Source: Bacillota bacterium
Lineage (GTDB): Bacteria; Bacillota; Clostridia; Lachnospirales; Lachnospiraceae
Assembly (NCBI GenBank): GCA_023399055.1
Contig: JAEWQV010000010.1
Location: 868,001-932,000 of the forward strand
DNA length: 64,000 bases
Direction: 5' to 3'
A program made the position numbers and the translations under genes. Below the pieces are notes generated by a model that saw only the letters and a program-made list of their open reading frames with translations, did not search any database and was not told where the DNA came from. The number at the start of each line of letters is the position of its first letter. Positions within the stretch are counted from its first letter, which is position 1. Positions 51,327 through 59,104 of the stretch are shown here, piece after piece.

Positions 51327-52268
51327 TTATACCAGGGTTTCTTCGCCAAGCCGTCCAGCAATATAATTAACCAAACCTACGATACAGATGGCTACAATCG
51401 TCTTAAACATACCTGCAACAACAGCCAAACTGTAATTTCCCATCTGATATCCATATCGCATAACAAATACATCGATTGTTTCTGATTTTGCCACTACAAG
51501 ACCATTTCCTAAGAAATATGGAATTTCAAACCCTGCCTCTAAAATGTAACCCGTAGACATAATTAACAGAATGACGATGGTTGGTCGAATGCCCGGAAGC
51601 GTAATGTTCCATATCTTTCTAAATCGACCTGCACCATCCATTTCTGCAGCTTCGTAAAGAGTAGGGTCTATGGCCGTCATCGCTGCCATATACAAAATTG
51701 TATTCCAGCCCAATTCCTTCCATAGATTACTACCTGCAGCGATGCCCCAAAAATATCCGGGTTCTGCAAGGAACTGTATCGGTTGCTGAATAATATGCAA
51801 CGACAAGAGTATTGAGTTGATAAATCCGCCAGTTTCTGGCGCAGAGAGTGCAACCGAAACAATACCTGCCACAATAATCCAGCTAAGAAAGTGTGGCATA
51901 TAAGTAATATTTTGAAGAACTCGCTTAAACGCCACGTTTCTTACCTCGTTCAACATCAGTGACAGCAGAATCGCAAATATCGTACCAAGGAGCAATGTCA
52001 GTAAGCTCTGCCCTAATGTGTTTACGATATCATTCATGAATCGCTCACCCATAACGCCTGTAAACAACTTCTTAAAGTTGGCAAATCCAACCCATTTCTG
52101 TTCCCACAGACCGCGTCCAGGCTTAAAATTCTGGAATGCAATAGACCAACCATATATCGGTACATACTTGAACAGAATTTGATACAGAAGTAATGGTATA
52201 CACATTATGAGCAAGGCTTTCTGGGAACAGATGGTAGCCCACACACTTTTTTTTCTTTTATGATTCAA
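51327..52268 (-). CDS. Carbohydrate ABC permease (LplB/YteP type), TTG start
   Basis: A 314-residue permease with six TM helices and coupling loop EAAEMDGAGRFRKIWNITLP (~205). I place the start at TTG 52268 (NHKRKKSVWA follows), preceded by GGGAGGTGCCGGA. The ORF can be read further to 52313, but that extension runs through a G/C-rich hairpin and lacks a ribosome site. Pairs with the LplC-like permease; typical for xylo-oligosaccharide import. Confidence 0.88.
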   Translation of the reverse strand: MNHKRKKSVWATICSQKALLIMCIPLLLYQILFKYVPIYGWSIAFQNFKPGRGLWEQKWVGFANFKKLFTGVMGERFMNDIVNTLGQSLLTLLLGTIFAILLSLMLNEVRNVAFKRVLQNITYMPHFLSWIIVAGIVSVALSAPETGGFINSILLSLHIIQQPIQFLAEPGYFWGIAAGSNLWKELGWNTILYMAAMTAIDPTLYEAAEMDGAGRFRKIWNITLPGIRPTIVILLIMSTGYILEAGFEIPYFLGNGLVVAKSETIDVFVMRYGYQMGNYSLAVVAGMFKTIVAICIVGLVNYIAGRLGEETLV

Positions 52269-52285
52269 TCCGGCACCTCCCACAA

Positions 52286-52313
52286 AATGGGGGGCACTGA
52301 AGCACCCCCCCAT
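52286..52313 (-). terminator. Attenuator hairpin between binding-protein and permease genes
   Basis: On the minus strand a GGGGGG run and a CCCCCC run, with 10 bases between, are flanked by AT pairs and followed by ATTTTG. It sits 22 bases after the binding-protein stop and just before the permease ribosome site. It would give excess binding protein over permease, common in such operons. Confidence 0.75.
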
Positions 52314-52334
52314 AGTCTAGTAAAAATATATTGA

Positions 52335-54089
52335 TTATTTCCAGTCTTTAATACGTTGCTGAATGCCTTCGTTTATGGCATCTTCATATACCTTTACATC
52401 CAATTTGTGTACGGTATCAACATATTTGGTCCAGTTGTCTTCGAATGCATCAACAGAACCTGTAATTGCTTTTGGTAAATACTGCACTGCCGCATCATTA
52501 AGTTGTTGGTTAACCTCATTCGCTTCGTCACTCAGTCCGATATTCCAACATGGATAATATACTGGATTATCAGGAGGGCTATTCACGAACTGAACCCATG
52601 TTTGCTTGTTATAAGCTTTCATGAAATCCTTATCGTAATCAGATAATGTTTCGTAGAATTCCTTAGGTTGGTCATCTGGGCTATATGCATTATTGTCGCT
52701 GAACTGACCATTATGCTTCGGCAATAAATCGAGTAATGCAGTCAGTTTGTTACTGGAACGCCATGTTAAATCCTTGGAGTTAATACGTTGCTGATCATCA
52801 CGGTAGAACACACCCTCAGCGTCAACTAAATAGTCTTCTCCTTCAATACCCCAAGACAGAACTTTCTGCCAAGGCTCGCTCAGCATCAAATCTACGAATG
52901 TAAGTGCTGCCTCAGGTTGTTCGCTGGATACTGATACGCCAAAGCCCTGGTTCGTATTCATAACAGGACGATCTGCATAATATGGCTCTGCACCGGGATA
53001 TACTGGCATAACTGGAACATAGGTACGGTCATCCATTTTTGAACCTTGTAAAGCCTGTGTAGCAGTTTGGAAGTTCCAATACTGGTCATGCATACCAAGT
53101 ACGACACCAGTTGCAATTTTTGCTGTATATTGGTCAAAATTCTCTGTAAAGGAAGTAGGGTCTACTACACCCTTTGCATACTCAGCATTCAAAATCTTGA
53201 AGAAGTCATGAGCGATCTGCTTGTCAGCATAAATTGATGCAACATTATTGCTATCAACTACAACGCCACCGTTGTTTGGATTACCAGCAAGGAAGTTCGG
53301 AGGGTTAGTCATACCCCACTCACGTCCGGTAGAGCAAAGAAGTTCAAAACCTACTGTCTTCTGACCGTTAATCTCAGGATACTTTGCCATATAATCTTCA
53401 ATCAATTTAAAATATTGTTCAAGCGTAATGTTGGTAAGGTCTGGATAACCAGCATCCGCAAGAACAGCCTTCTGAATCCAGAATGCTGAACCCCAGTGTG
53501 TACCACCGGTTACCTCACCATAAAAACGATTATAGTTCGGGATTATGTATAGTCCTGGATCCACCTCGTTGCCGCCATAACTCATCTTTTTAATATATGG
53601 ATCCACGTGTGTTTTAAGATTCGGGTATTTTCCAGAAGCAATCATGTCATCCAGTTTAATCAGTGCACCGCCTTCTAGAAGACGCATCTTTAAGTCTGTA
53701 GTGCCAACCAGGTCAGGATATTGACCACCTGCCAGCATAACACCGATTTTCTGGTCTGCGTTGTCCGGAGTAACTATTTCATATTTAAGAGTAACACCCA
53801 ATTTGTCTTTGAGCAATTTGCTTAGCTTGTTGTCAGGTGCAGGTGCCTGCTCAGCTGTCATCAACCAAACAGACAATGTTGTATCTTTGTCTGGTGTAAG
53901 TAAGCCAGATGGATCGCCCAATGGATCTGTTGTACCCGTTGGTGCTTTTGTTGCGGTACTAGTTGGAGCCTTCGTCGTTTCAGGGTTGTCACCATTGTCA
54001 GGTTTGTTACCATTGTCATTTTTGCATGCTGCTACGGTAAGCATTACTACAAAAACCATAGCGAGTGCCAATAACTTTCTAACTTTCAT
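52335..54089 (-). CDS. Extracellular oligosaccharide-binding lipoprotein (LplA type)
   Basis: A 584-residue lipoprotein: signal with lipobox TVAAC (Cys ~22), an Asn/Asp/Thr/Pro-rich tether (GNKPDNGDNPETTKAPTS), and a large family-1 binding fold (TTLSVWLMTAEQAPAPDNKL; NPPNFLAGNPNNGG; RPVMNTNQGFGVSVSSEQPE). First gene of the xylan operon, expected to bind xylo-oligosaccharides and pass them to the two permeases. ATG follows AGAGGAGGTAGATTT. Confidence 0.9.
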   Translation of the reverse strand: MKVRKLLALAMVFVVMLTVAACKNDNGNKPDNGDNPETTKAPTSTATKAPTGTTDPLGDPSGLLTPDKDTTLSVWLMTAEQAPAPDNKLSKLLKDKLGVTLKYEIVTPDNADQKIGVMLAGGQYPDLVGTTDLKMRLLEGGALIKLDDMIASGKYPNLKTHVDPYIKKMSYGGNEVDPGLYIIPNYNRFYGEVTGGTHWGSAFWIQKAVLADAGYPDLTNITLEQYFKLIEDYMAKYPEINGQKTVGFELLCSTGREWGMTNPPNFLAGNPNNGGVVVDSNNVASIYADKQIAHDFFKILNAEYAKGVVDPTSFTENFDQYTAKIATGVVLGMHDQYWNFQTATQALQGSKMDDRTYVPVMPVYPGAEPYYADRPVMNTNQGFGVSVSSEQPEAALTFVDLMLSEPWQKVLSWGIEGEDYLVDAEGVFYRDDQQRINSKDLTWRSSNKLTALLDLLPKHNGQFSDNNAYSPDDQPKEFYETLSDYDKDFMKAYNKQTWVQFVNSPPDNPVYYPCWNIGLSDEANEVNQQLNDAAVQYLPKAITGSVDAFEDNWTKYVDTVHKLDVKVYEDAINEGIQQRIKDWK

Positions 54090-54456
54090 AAATCTACCTC
54101 CTCTAATTAATAAATTTATTACAAATTAATTGTAGCAAATTCCCATAAAGTATTCTCCCAATTAATTGCTATGTTGCTATCAAATCTTGCTATTTTTCCA
54201 AAATACTTTTGTGTATTTTATATGTTTTATGTCAAAATACAATAAAATCAACTGCTATTTTGTATATGTCAATTTTATCATTTTAATTGAAAATTAGAAA
54301 TATTATATAATTACAATGCATATAACATGTGTTTTATTGTGCATATTCTATGCATTTAATGGCTGTTGTAACTTTTTCCCATGTACCCATAATTAACACT
54401 TTACTATTGCCTAATTGTTGCTATTATCTTTCTATAACAATTGAAAGGATACCACT
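54090..54456. other. Divergent promoter region of xylan operon and broken araC
   Basis: AT-rich. Two AATTAATTG words (near 54122-54140 and 54160-54180) with nearby GCTA/GCAA could mark a regulator site. No gene seen. Confidence 0.35.
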
Positions 54457-54725
54457 ATGATAGAAAATCTTCGCGGAATACAGGAAACAGTTAATTATAA
54501 ACGAATACCAATATACGTCTCTATGCAAATGAAGATTGTGAGGAATATCCTTTGCATTGGCATGCACCTCTTGAAATCATAATGCCTTTCAAGAATAAGT
54601 ACCGGGTTACCTGTTGTAAGACGTTATATACGCTGCGGGAGGGAGGTATTCTTGTCATAAACCCAGGAATTGTACATGGCATGGAAGCAGATGCTGGTAT
54701 ACGACAAATTGCTATTATTTAGTTG
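54457..54725 (+). pseudogene. Frameshifted, truncated AraC-family regulator
   Basis: From ATG 54457 the frame reads MIENLRGIQETVNYKR. A one-base shift near 54510 continues NTNIRLYANEDCEEYPLHWH, APLEIIMPFKNKYRV, a LREGGILVINPGIVHGMEA cupin core and RQIAII, then a stop. That is the sugar-binding half of an AraC regulator; the C-terminal helix-turn-helix is missing. It lies divergent from the xylan operon, where its activator would normally be, so the operon has lost its local regulator. Confidence 0.8.
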
Positions 54726-54862
54726 GTACTTGTGATTTAAATCACAGATAAATAAGAATTTATCTTTACGTTCACATCTATGAATTGACGCAGCTCTTCA
54801 AAACGACTTCCAATTTCGCGTTTTAACACCGTAAATATGTACTTATGTACACAACATTACGT

Positions 54863-54916
54863 ATAAAAAAGCACCTAAGCAATCTATAAAATGTAAATAG
54901 ATGACTAGGTCCTTTT
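54863..54916 (-). terminator. Terminator after the GH51/LacI remnant
   Basis: On the minus strand ACCTAGTCATCTAT pairs with ATAGATTGCTTAGGT and is followed by GCTTTTTTATAC. Confidence 0.7.
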
Positions 54917-54969
54917 ACATACAAAGAATTAGTTATTCCTTATTCCTCGTAAATCACAAAATTATTTCA

Positions 54970-55240
54970 TTAGTTATTTTCTCTCCCACGCTCACCAATC
55001 GATTTGACCGTATCTCCTTCAAGTACCTTAGGCGTCGTCCAATTCATGTACTTTGTATTTTTGTTCTCCAAAATATCTATTATAACATCAGTAACAAGTG
55101 TGCCGAGTTTTTCCGGATTGATAGATATCGTTGTCACCTTTTTTTCAAGCCAATCCCGTAAATTACCTATGCCATCTTTCCAATGGTATTCATCAGCAAA
55201 ACAACCACCAGCCCAGCGAAGAACGGGAATTATGATATTT
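54970..55240 (-). pseudogene. Chimeric remnant: GH51 arabinofuranosidase fragment fused to LacI C-terminus
   Basis: After the GH120 stop, the minus-strand frame reads NRNIIIPVLRWAGGCFADEY then HWKDGIG, a signature of GH51 alpha-L-arabinofuranosidases (RWPGGCFADEYHW). It continues without a break into VTTISINPEKLGTLVTDVII, and later TTPKVLEGDTVKSIGERG, the usual C-terminus of a LacI/PurR regulator, then stops. A longer open frame extends back into the GH120 gene but is not meaningful. The join is best explained by a deletion between two genes. Confidence 0.72.
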
Positions 55241-57253
55241 CTATTTTGTTGTAAAAAACTTTTCTGCAAAAGGACCTGCAATAGGATACAATCCACATGA
55301 GTTCCCAAAATAATCCTCGTTAAATACAATGGATGTTCCATCTGGATTTTCATATTTTTGCTCTGGTTCAAAAGCCATTCCTAATGTTTCTGTTGATATT
55401 AATGTAGTAGCCTTTAACTTTTGCACATAATCACCCAGATTTGTTTTGATAGAATATTTTCCATTTCTTTCTTCAACTGAAACTGTAATTGTATGCTCAT
55501 TATCAATAACCGCATTTTCCTTTGACATAGGTTTCGCGCCATTAAAATAAACATTACCTTCTGCCCATACTGGAAGCGGATTATAGTAGCGATCACTAGG
55601 TGCTGAACCCATACCACAATCTCCTTCAAACTGCTTCTCGTATTCTTCCCAGGTCGGATAATTCTCATATGGGAAAGTACCAGTAAACAGATTATTATCA
55701 TCCCAGTCATTCTCACCCATAGAATCTACATACTTTTGTAATTCCATTCGAATTTTTTGCTGTATGAAAATATTATTATAGAATCTCATATCACCATGCA
55801 AAAATGACATAAAGCCTGCAATCATTGTCTGATGCGGAACATGATAAGGAGTATAGCGTGGTGAGATTTTAGTCATTGCTCCATTATTTACACCTCTTCC
55901 AATTGCTACCATCGAACCTGCAATTAGATTATGCACAAATGCTACACCTTGTGTTGGAAGCTTTAAAGCTCGGTCTGATAAGAAAATATTACTATCTATT
56001 AATGTAGGTCCATGAGATACTTCGATAAAGAGGTCTTCTCCTACTCCCATTATACCTACATCTGCAAAATTTTCATTCTTAGGTGTACAATTATCATGAA
56101 ACAAATTTTTTGATACTCGAGTGCCTTGTGCTTGCCAATCAAGCCATAAACCTCTTGTGCAATGATGGATATGGTTTCGCCTAATGATTACATCTATAGC
56201 CGCGTGCATTTTGATTCCACCAATCTCAGCACCAGCTAGATTTTGTTTATTATTAATATGATGAATTTCATTATCCTCTATATTAGAGAAAACGCCACCC
56301 AAATGTCCTACAATACCTGTCTGTCCGCAATCATGAATGTCACATCTTCTTACTATATGTGAGCCAATTTTATCCTTTGACCATCCTTCTCTTTGCGCTT
56401 GACAGATGTTCTCACGCTCTGTTTGAGTACCATCCTTAAATTTTAATTTAGACCACTTATTATCATTTTCTTTTTGCAAATATTTACCTAGGGAAATACC
56501 GGAGCATTTTGCCTCATAAACTTCGCAATCCTCAATGGTCCACCCTTTTGACCAATGCGGTCCTATCATACCCTCCTGCAGTGCTGTTGGTGGTGCCCAT
56601 TGTGTTGCAGCTTGTCTTACTGTAAACCCAGAAAAAGTTATATATCCAATACCTTCTTCTTTTGGATAGAAACAATTTTTTCTAACGCTGATTTCTACAT
56701 TTTCCTCATTAGGATTTTTATCTTGAAAGTTAGCATACAAAATAGTTTCATTTTTCTCAGTGTCTTGAGTAGTATACCATGTGTAAACAGTAAAATCAGA
56801 ATCCCATGAACACATATTTTTCCCAGGATTTAACACTTTATCCAACTCGGTCACTTCATACATGGACTTATTATTCAAAAAGACCTCTCCGGTATGTGCA
56901 ATTATTGTTGCAACATACCAGTCCCCATAAACAAGGGTTGTATATGGATTATAATCTCCAAATAAAGCATTCGGAATTTGTGCTTTCCATACATTTCCCT
57001 CATGAAGTTCCCAATTTTTAACTTCCTCGGCACCAGTAATAATTGCAGCTTTTTTCTCCTCGGCACGATAAATAATTCTGTTGTCTACAGTTCCACTATT
57101 GATAGGATTAACATTTTCTCTGTAAATACCTGGCGCTACGATAACCTCATCTCCAGGTACTGCAATATTTGCTGCATCCTGTATTTTTCCAAAAGGATGC
57201 TCTTTACTTCCATCTCCACCATTAAATGATTTTGAATCTACATAATACTTCAT
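55241..57253 (-). CDS. GH120 beta-xylosidase (right-handed beta-helix)
   Basis: A 670-residue intracellular enzyme. Its N-terminus (MKYYVDSKSFNGGDGSKEHP, then FGKIQDAANIAVPGDEVIVA) and its middle follow the XylC beta-xylosidase of Thermoanaerobacterium: QWAPPTALQEGMIGPHWSKG, GQTGIVGHLGGVFSNIEDNE and CTRGLWLDWQAQGTRVSKNL. Asp in LWLDWQ and Glu in FIEVSHGP correspond to the nucleophile and acid/base of GH120. Parallel beta-helix repeats are visible throughout. No signal peptide. It would cleave xylobiose and xylo-oligosaccharides imported by the neighbouring ABC system. ATG follows AAAGGATGGAATCAGTAAT. Confidence 0.88.
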   Translation of the reverse strand: MKYYVDSKSFNGGDGSKEHPFGKIQDAANIAVPGDEVIVAPGIYRENVNPINSGTVDNRIIYRAEEKKAAIITGAEEVKNWELHEGNVWKAQIPNALFGDYNPYTTLVYGDWYVATIIAHTGEVFLNNKSMYEVTELDKVLNPGKNMCSWDSDFTVYTWYTTQDTEKNETILYANFQDKNPNEENVEISVRKNCFYPKEEGIGYITFSGFTVRQAATQWAPPTALQEGMIGPHWSKGWTIEDCEVYEAKCSGISLGKYLQKENDNKWSKLKFKDGTQTERENICQAQREGWSKDKIGSHIVRRCDIHDCGQTGIVGHLGGVFSNIEDNEIHHINNKQNLAGAEIGGIKMHAAIDVIIRRNHIHHCTRGLWLDWQAQGTRVSKNLFHDNCTPKNENFADVGIMGVGEDLFIEVSHGPTLIDSNIFLSDRALKLPTQGVAFVHNLIAGSMVAIGRGVNNGAMTKISPRYTPYHVPHQTMIAGFMSFLHGDMRFYNNIFIQQKIRMELQKYVDSMGENDWDDNNLFTGTFPYENYPTWEEYEKQFEGDCGMGSAPSDRYYNPLPVWAEGNVYFNGAKPMSKENAVIDNEHTITVSVEERNGKYSIKTNLGDYVQKLKATTLISTETLGMAFEPEQKYENPDGTSIVFNEDYFGNSCGLYPIAGPFAEKFFTTK

Positions 57254-57618
57254 ATTACTGATTCCATCCTTTCATTTCGCATGATTTCTATTTCTAACTT
57301 ATATTTTATAGATTCCAATTATATCCATTATGATAGCTAAATGAAAAAACAACAAAGTAATTTATTCGTTCGAATCTCTGAAAGTGCCTAAAATAAGGCA
57401 TTACAGTAAAATTATATCAGAGAATCAGATGAAGCTTGATATTTCAGCAAGTTAAAAAAAGCAGTTATCGTTCACGATTAATAATAATTATAGTATAAAG
57501 AAATATCATTATGCTTATATTTCTAATAAGTATTGTATATTATTACCTTTCAATAATCAATTACTAATAATACAGCATATTAAGGTAGTAATTATTTACT
57601 TAATTAGTATATTTTAAA
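57254..57618. other. Promoter region of the GH120 gene
   Basis: AT-rich DNA. A small hairpin TGCCT-aaaat-AAGGCA lies near 57386, inside a wider TCTCTGA/TCAGAG inverted pair. No gene supported. Confidence 0.35.
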
Positions 57619-57650
57619 AGCACCCTATCACTTTTTTATGATAGGGTGCT
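57619..57650. terminator. Terminator GCACCCTATCA type (copy 2)
   Basis: AGCACCCTATCA and TGATAGGGTGCT, 12-bp perfect stem. Near-identical to 42444-42480 and related to the ppdK terminator at 59003-59030. Confidence 0.8.
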
Positions 57651-57750
57651 CTGTATTCTTCGCAGTGTTTTCACTACAGTCTAACCTAAGTCAAACCATC
57701 AAAACATTGAAATATCAATATTATTTATTGTTAAGAACTGCCTATGCTCA
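57619..57750 (-). repeat. Duplicate of the ppdK 3' end and its terminator
   Basis: Aligns with 59001-59131: terminator, CTTCGC, GTCTAACCTAAGTC, ACCATC.AAA, ACATTGAAAT.TCAA and TATTTATTGTTAAGA.CTGCCT. On the minus strand the coding part ends AVLNNK-stop, like the true ppdK end ALNNK-stop, but upstream codons contain stops. A partial duplication next to the intact gene. Confidence 0.75.
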
Positions 57751-57770
57751 AGCAGCACAAGCTGTATAAC

Positions 57771-57798
57771 GAAAGGCAGCCCATATGGACTGCCTTTC
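57771..57798. terminator. Hairpin GAAAGGCAG/CTGCCTTTC
   Basis: Nine-bp arms around CCCATATGGA, with an inner CCATATGG palindrome. Bidirectional in shape; weak U tracts. It lies between the duplicated ppdK tail and a further gene-tail repeat. Confidence 0.65.
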
Positions 57799-57810
57799 TG
57801 TATTTGAAAT

Positions 57811-57862
57811 TATTTATTATTTAATACTGCCTGTGCAGTCCTCAATGAAAACATAGTTATAA
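57811..57862 (-). repeat. Gene-tail repeat (TAQAVLNNK-stop), copy 4
   Basis: On the minus strand TMFSLRTAQAVLNNK-stop; matches 46614-46665 over about 50 bases. No start or intact gene attached. Confidence 0.55.
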
Positions 57863-57974
57863 ATTACGTCAGGATAACTGATAAAGCTTTCAGACTATAT
57901 ATTTCGGTGAAGTTTAACAGTAAAATATGAACTACTGATTACTAATTACTAAAAAGACGATAACTTCGTTAATT

Positions 57975-58796
57975 CTACCAGATTGGCCCGCCTAGCATAG
58001 CATCATTACATCTATCACAATAGGGACTCTGACAATGTGTAATGTTAGGTACAGTAATTATTGCTTCCTTGCAAATATCAACCATTTCTCTTGCTGGGAA
58101 GTAACGCCATATACTTTCTCCTACAGTAACTACTTTTTCAATAGGCTTCAGTAAATCCGAAAAATTATTAAAGCCATCCGAACAGCCTCCGGCTGAAACA
58201 AATGATGTTTTGCCATAAAGGTTATTTGCCCAGCGAATAAATGGTTTTCTGCCTGCTACTTGTTCTGAATAGTGTATTATAGTAGCACTATCCAAAGTTA
58301 CACCCATTAATAATATAACGCCATTTTGATTACATAATTCTTGCAGAGGGGCATAAACGTTTTCAATAGACTGATTTTTCACTAAATTATCTGCATTCTT
58401 TCCTATCGCTACAAATGAATTTAGCGGATTATTTCCTCGTTTTCGAGTGGGCATATTTATTATAGCTTGTGGAATGGCTCCCATCTCTTCTTTTGTTATA
58501 TCATTGCAGTCAGTTGTAAATATACTAGAAATGCGATATTCTTTGTTTTCAAAATACGAGTAATCTCCTGCACCATTTCGTTTTGGTCGCATGTCAGTAG
58601 GCGGGAAAACTTCAAACATGTCAGCAAAAGCTGGTACCAAAATTGTACAATCAGTATCTAAAAAAGCCTGAATAATTGTTTCAGCCCCTCCTTCTACATG
58701 TCCAAATGATTTTAGAGATGAATGTATACATACAGATTTATTAATTATTCCCAATTCTTTAATTGCATCAATTATATTATTTTTATCAATCATCAT
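57975..58796 (-). CDS. AAC(3)-like aminoglycoside N-acetyltransferase family protein
   Basis: A 273-residue protein of the antibiotic-NAT (AAC(3)/YokD) fold: GIINKSVCIHSSLKSFGHVE then GGAETII near residue 15, then TILVPAFADMF, GAIPQAIINMPTRKRGNNPL and the GVTLDSATIIHYSEQV active-site segment. I place the start at ATG 58796 (MMIDKNN), behind GGAGAAATAT, matching the family N-terminus. The frame opens to a TTG at 58886 that has no ribosome site. Aminoglycoside resistance is possible, but many family members modify unknown substrates. C-terminal Cys/His residues (HCQSPYCDRCND) resemble a metal site. Confidence 0.78.
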   Translation of the reverse strand: MMIDKNNIIDAIKELGIINKSVCIHSSLKSFGHVEGGAETIIQAFLDTDCTILVPAFADMFEVFPPTDMRPKRNGAGDYSYFENKEYRISSIFTTDCNDITKEEMGAIPQAIINMPTRKRGNNPLNSFVAIGKNADNLVKNQSIENVYAPLQELCNQNGVILLMGVTLDSATIIHYSEQVAGRKPFIRWANNLYGKTSFVSAGGCSDGFNNFSDLLKPIEKVVTVGESIWRYFPAREMVDICKEAIITVPNITHCQSPYCDRCNDAMLGGPIW

Positions 58797-59002
58797 ATAT
58801 TTCTCCATATAATATTGGTAATATTTATCTCGTGCATCTTTATTCAGAATGTGATTTAACCTCTGCCTATGTTTTTCACTTCTCAAGACTTTAGGCTTTT
58901 ATTCTATTACATGCTATTTTCTCATTTTACATTAATAATATCCAACTTACAAACAATATCTGCAAAAATTCATGAACTATTTACGTAAGGAATCACAAAA
59001 AC
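58797..59002. other. Upstream region of the AAC(3)-like gene
   Basis: Contains a promoter for the minus-strand gene and an open frame with no translation start. Nothing else is seen before the ppdK terminator. Confidence 0.35.
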
Positions 59003-59032
59003 ACCCTACCATTTTTCAATGATAGGGTGCCA
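59001..59032 (-). terminator. Terminator of ppdK
   Basis: CACCCTACCAT and ATGATAGGGTG (one mismatch) with minus-strand GTTTTTGTG, 73 bases after the ppdK stop. Confidence 0.85.
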
Positions 59033-59104
59033 TAAAATTTCTTCGCTATTATTCAATGAAGTCTAACCTAAGTCCGACCATCGAAAAACATTGAAATTTC
59101 AACA

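Noticed and set aside
54970..55371. 133-codon minus-strand ORF as a real gene
   Set aside because: Its first ~43 codons are the GH120 gene read in another frame; only the part after 55240 carries signatures, and these come from two unrelated families.
57360..57380. GTTCGAATC resembling a tRNA T-arm
   Set aside because: No acceptor, D or anticodon stem around it.
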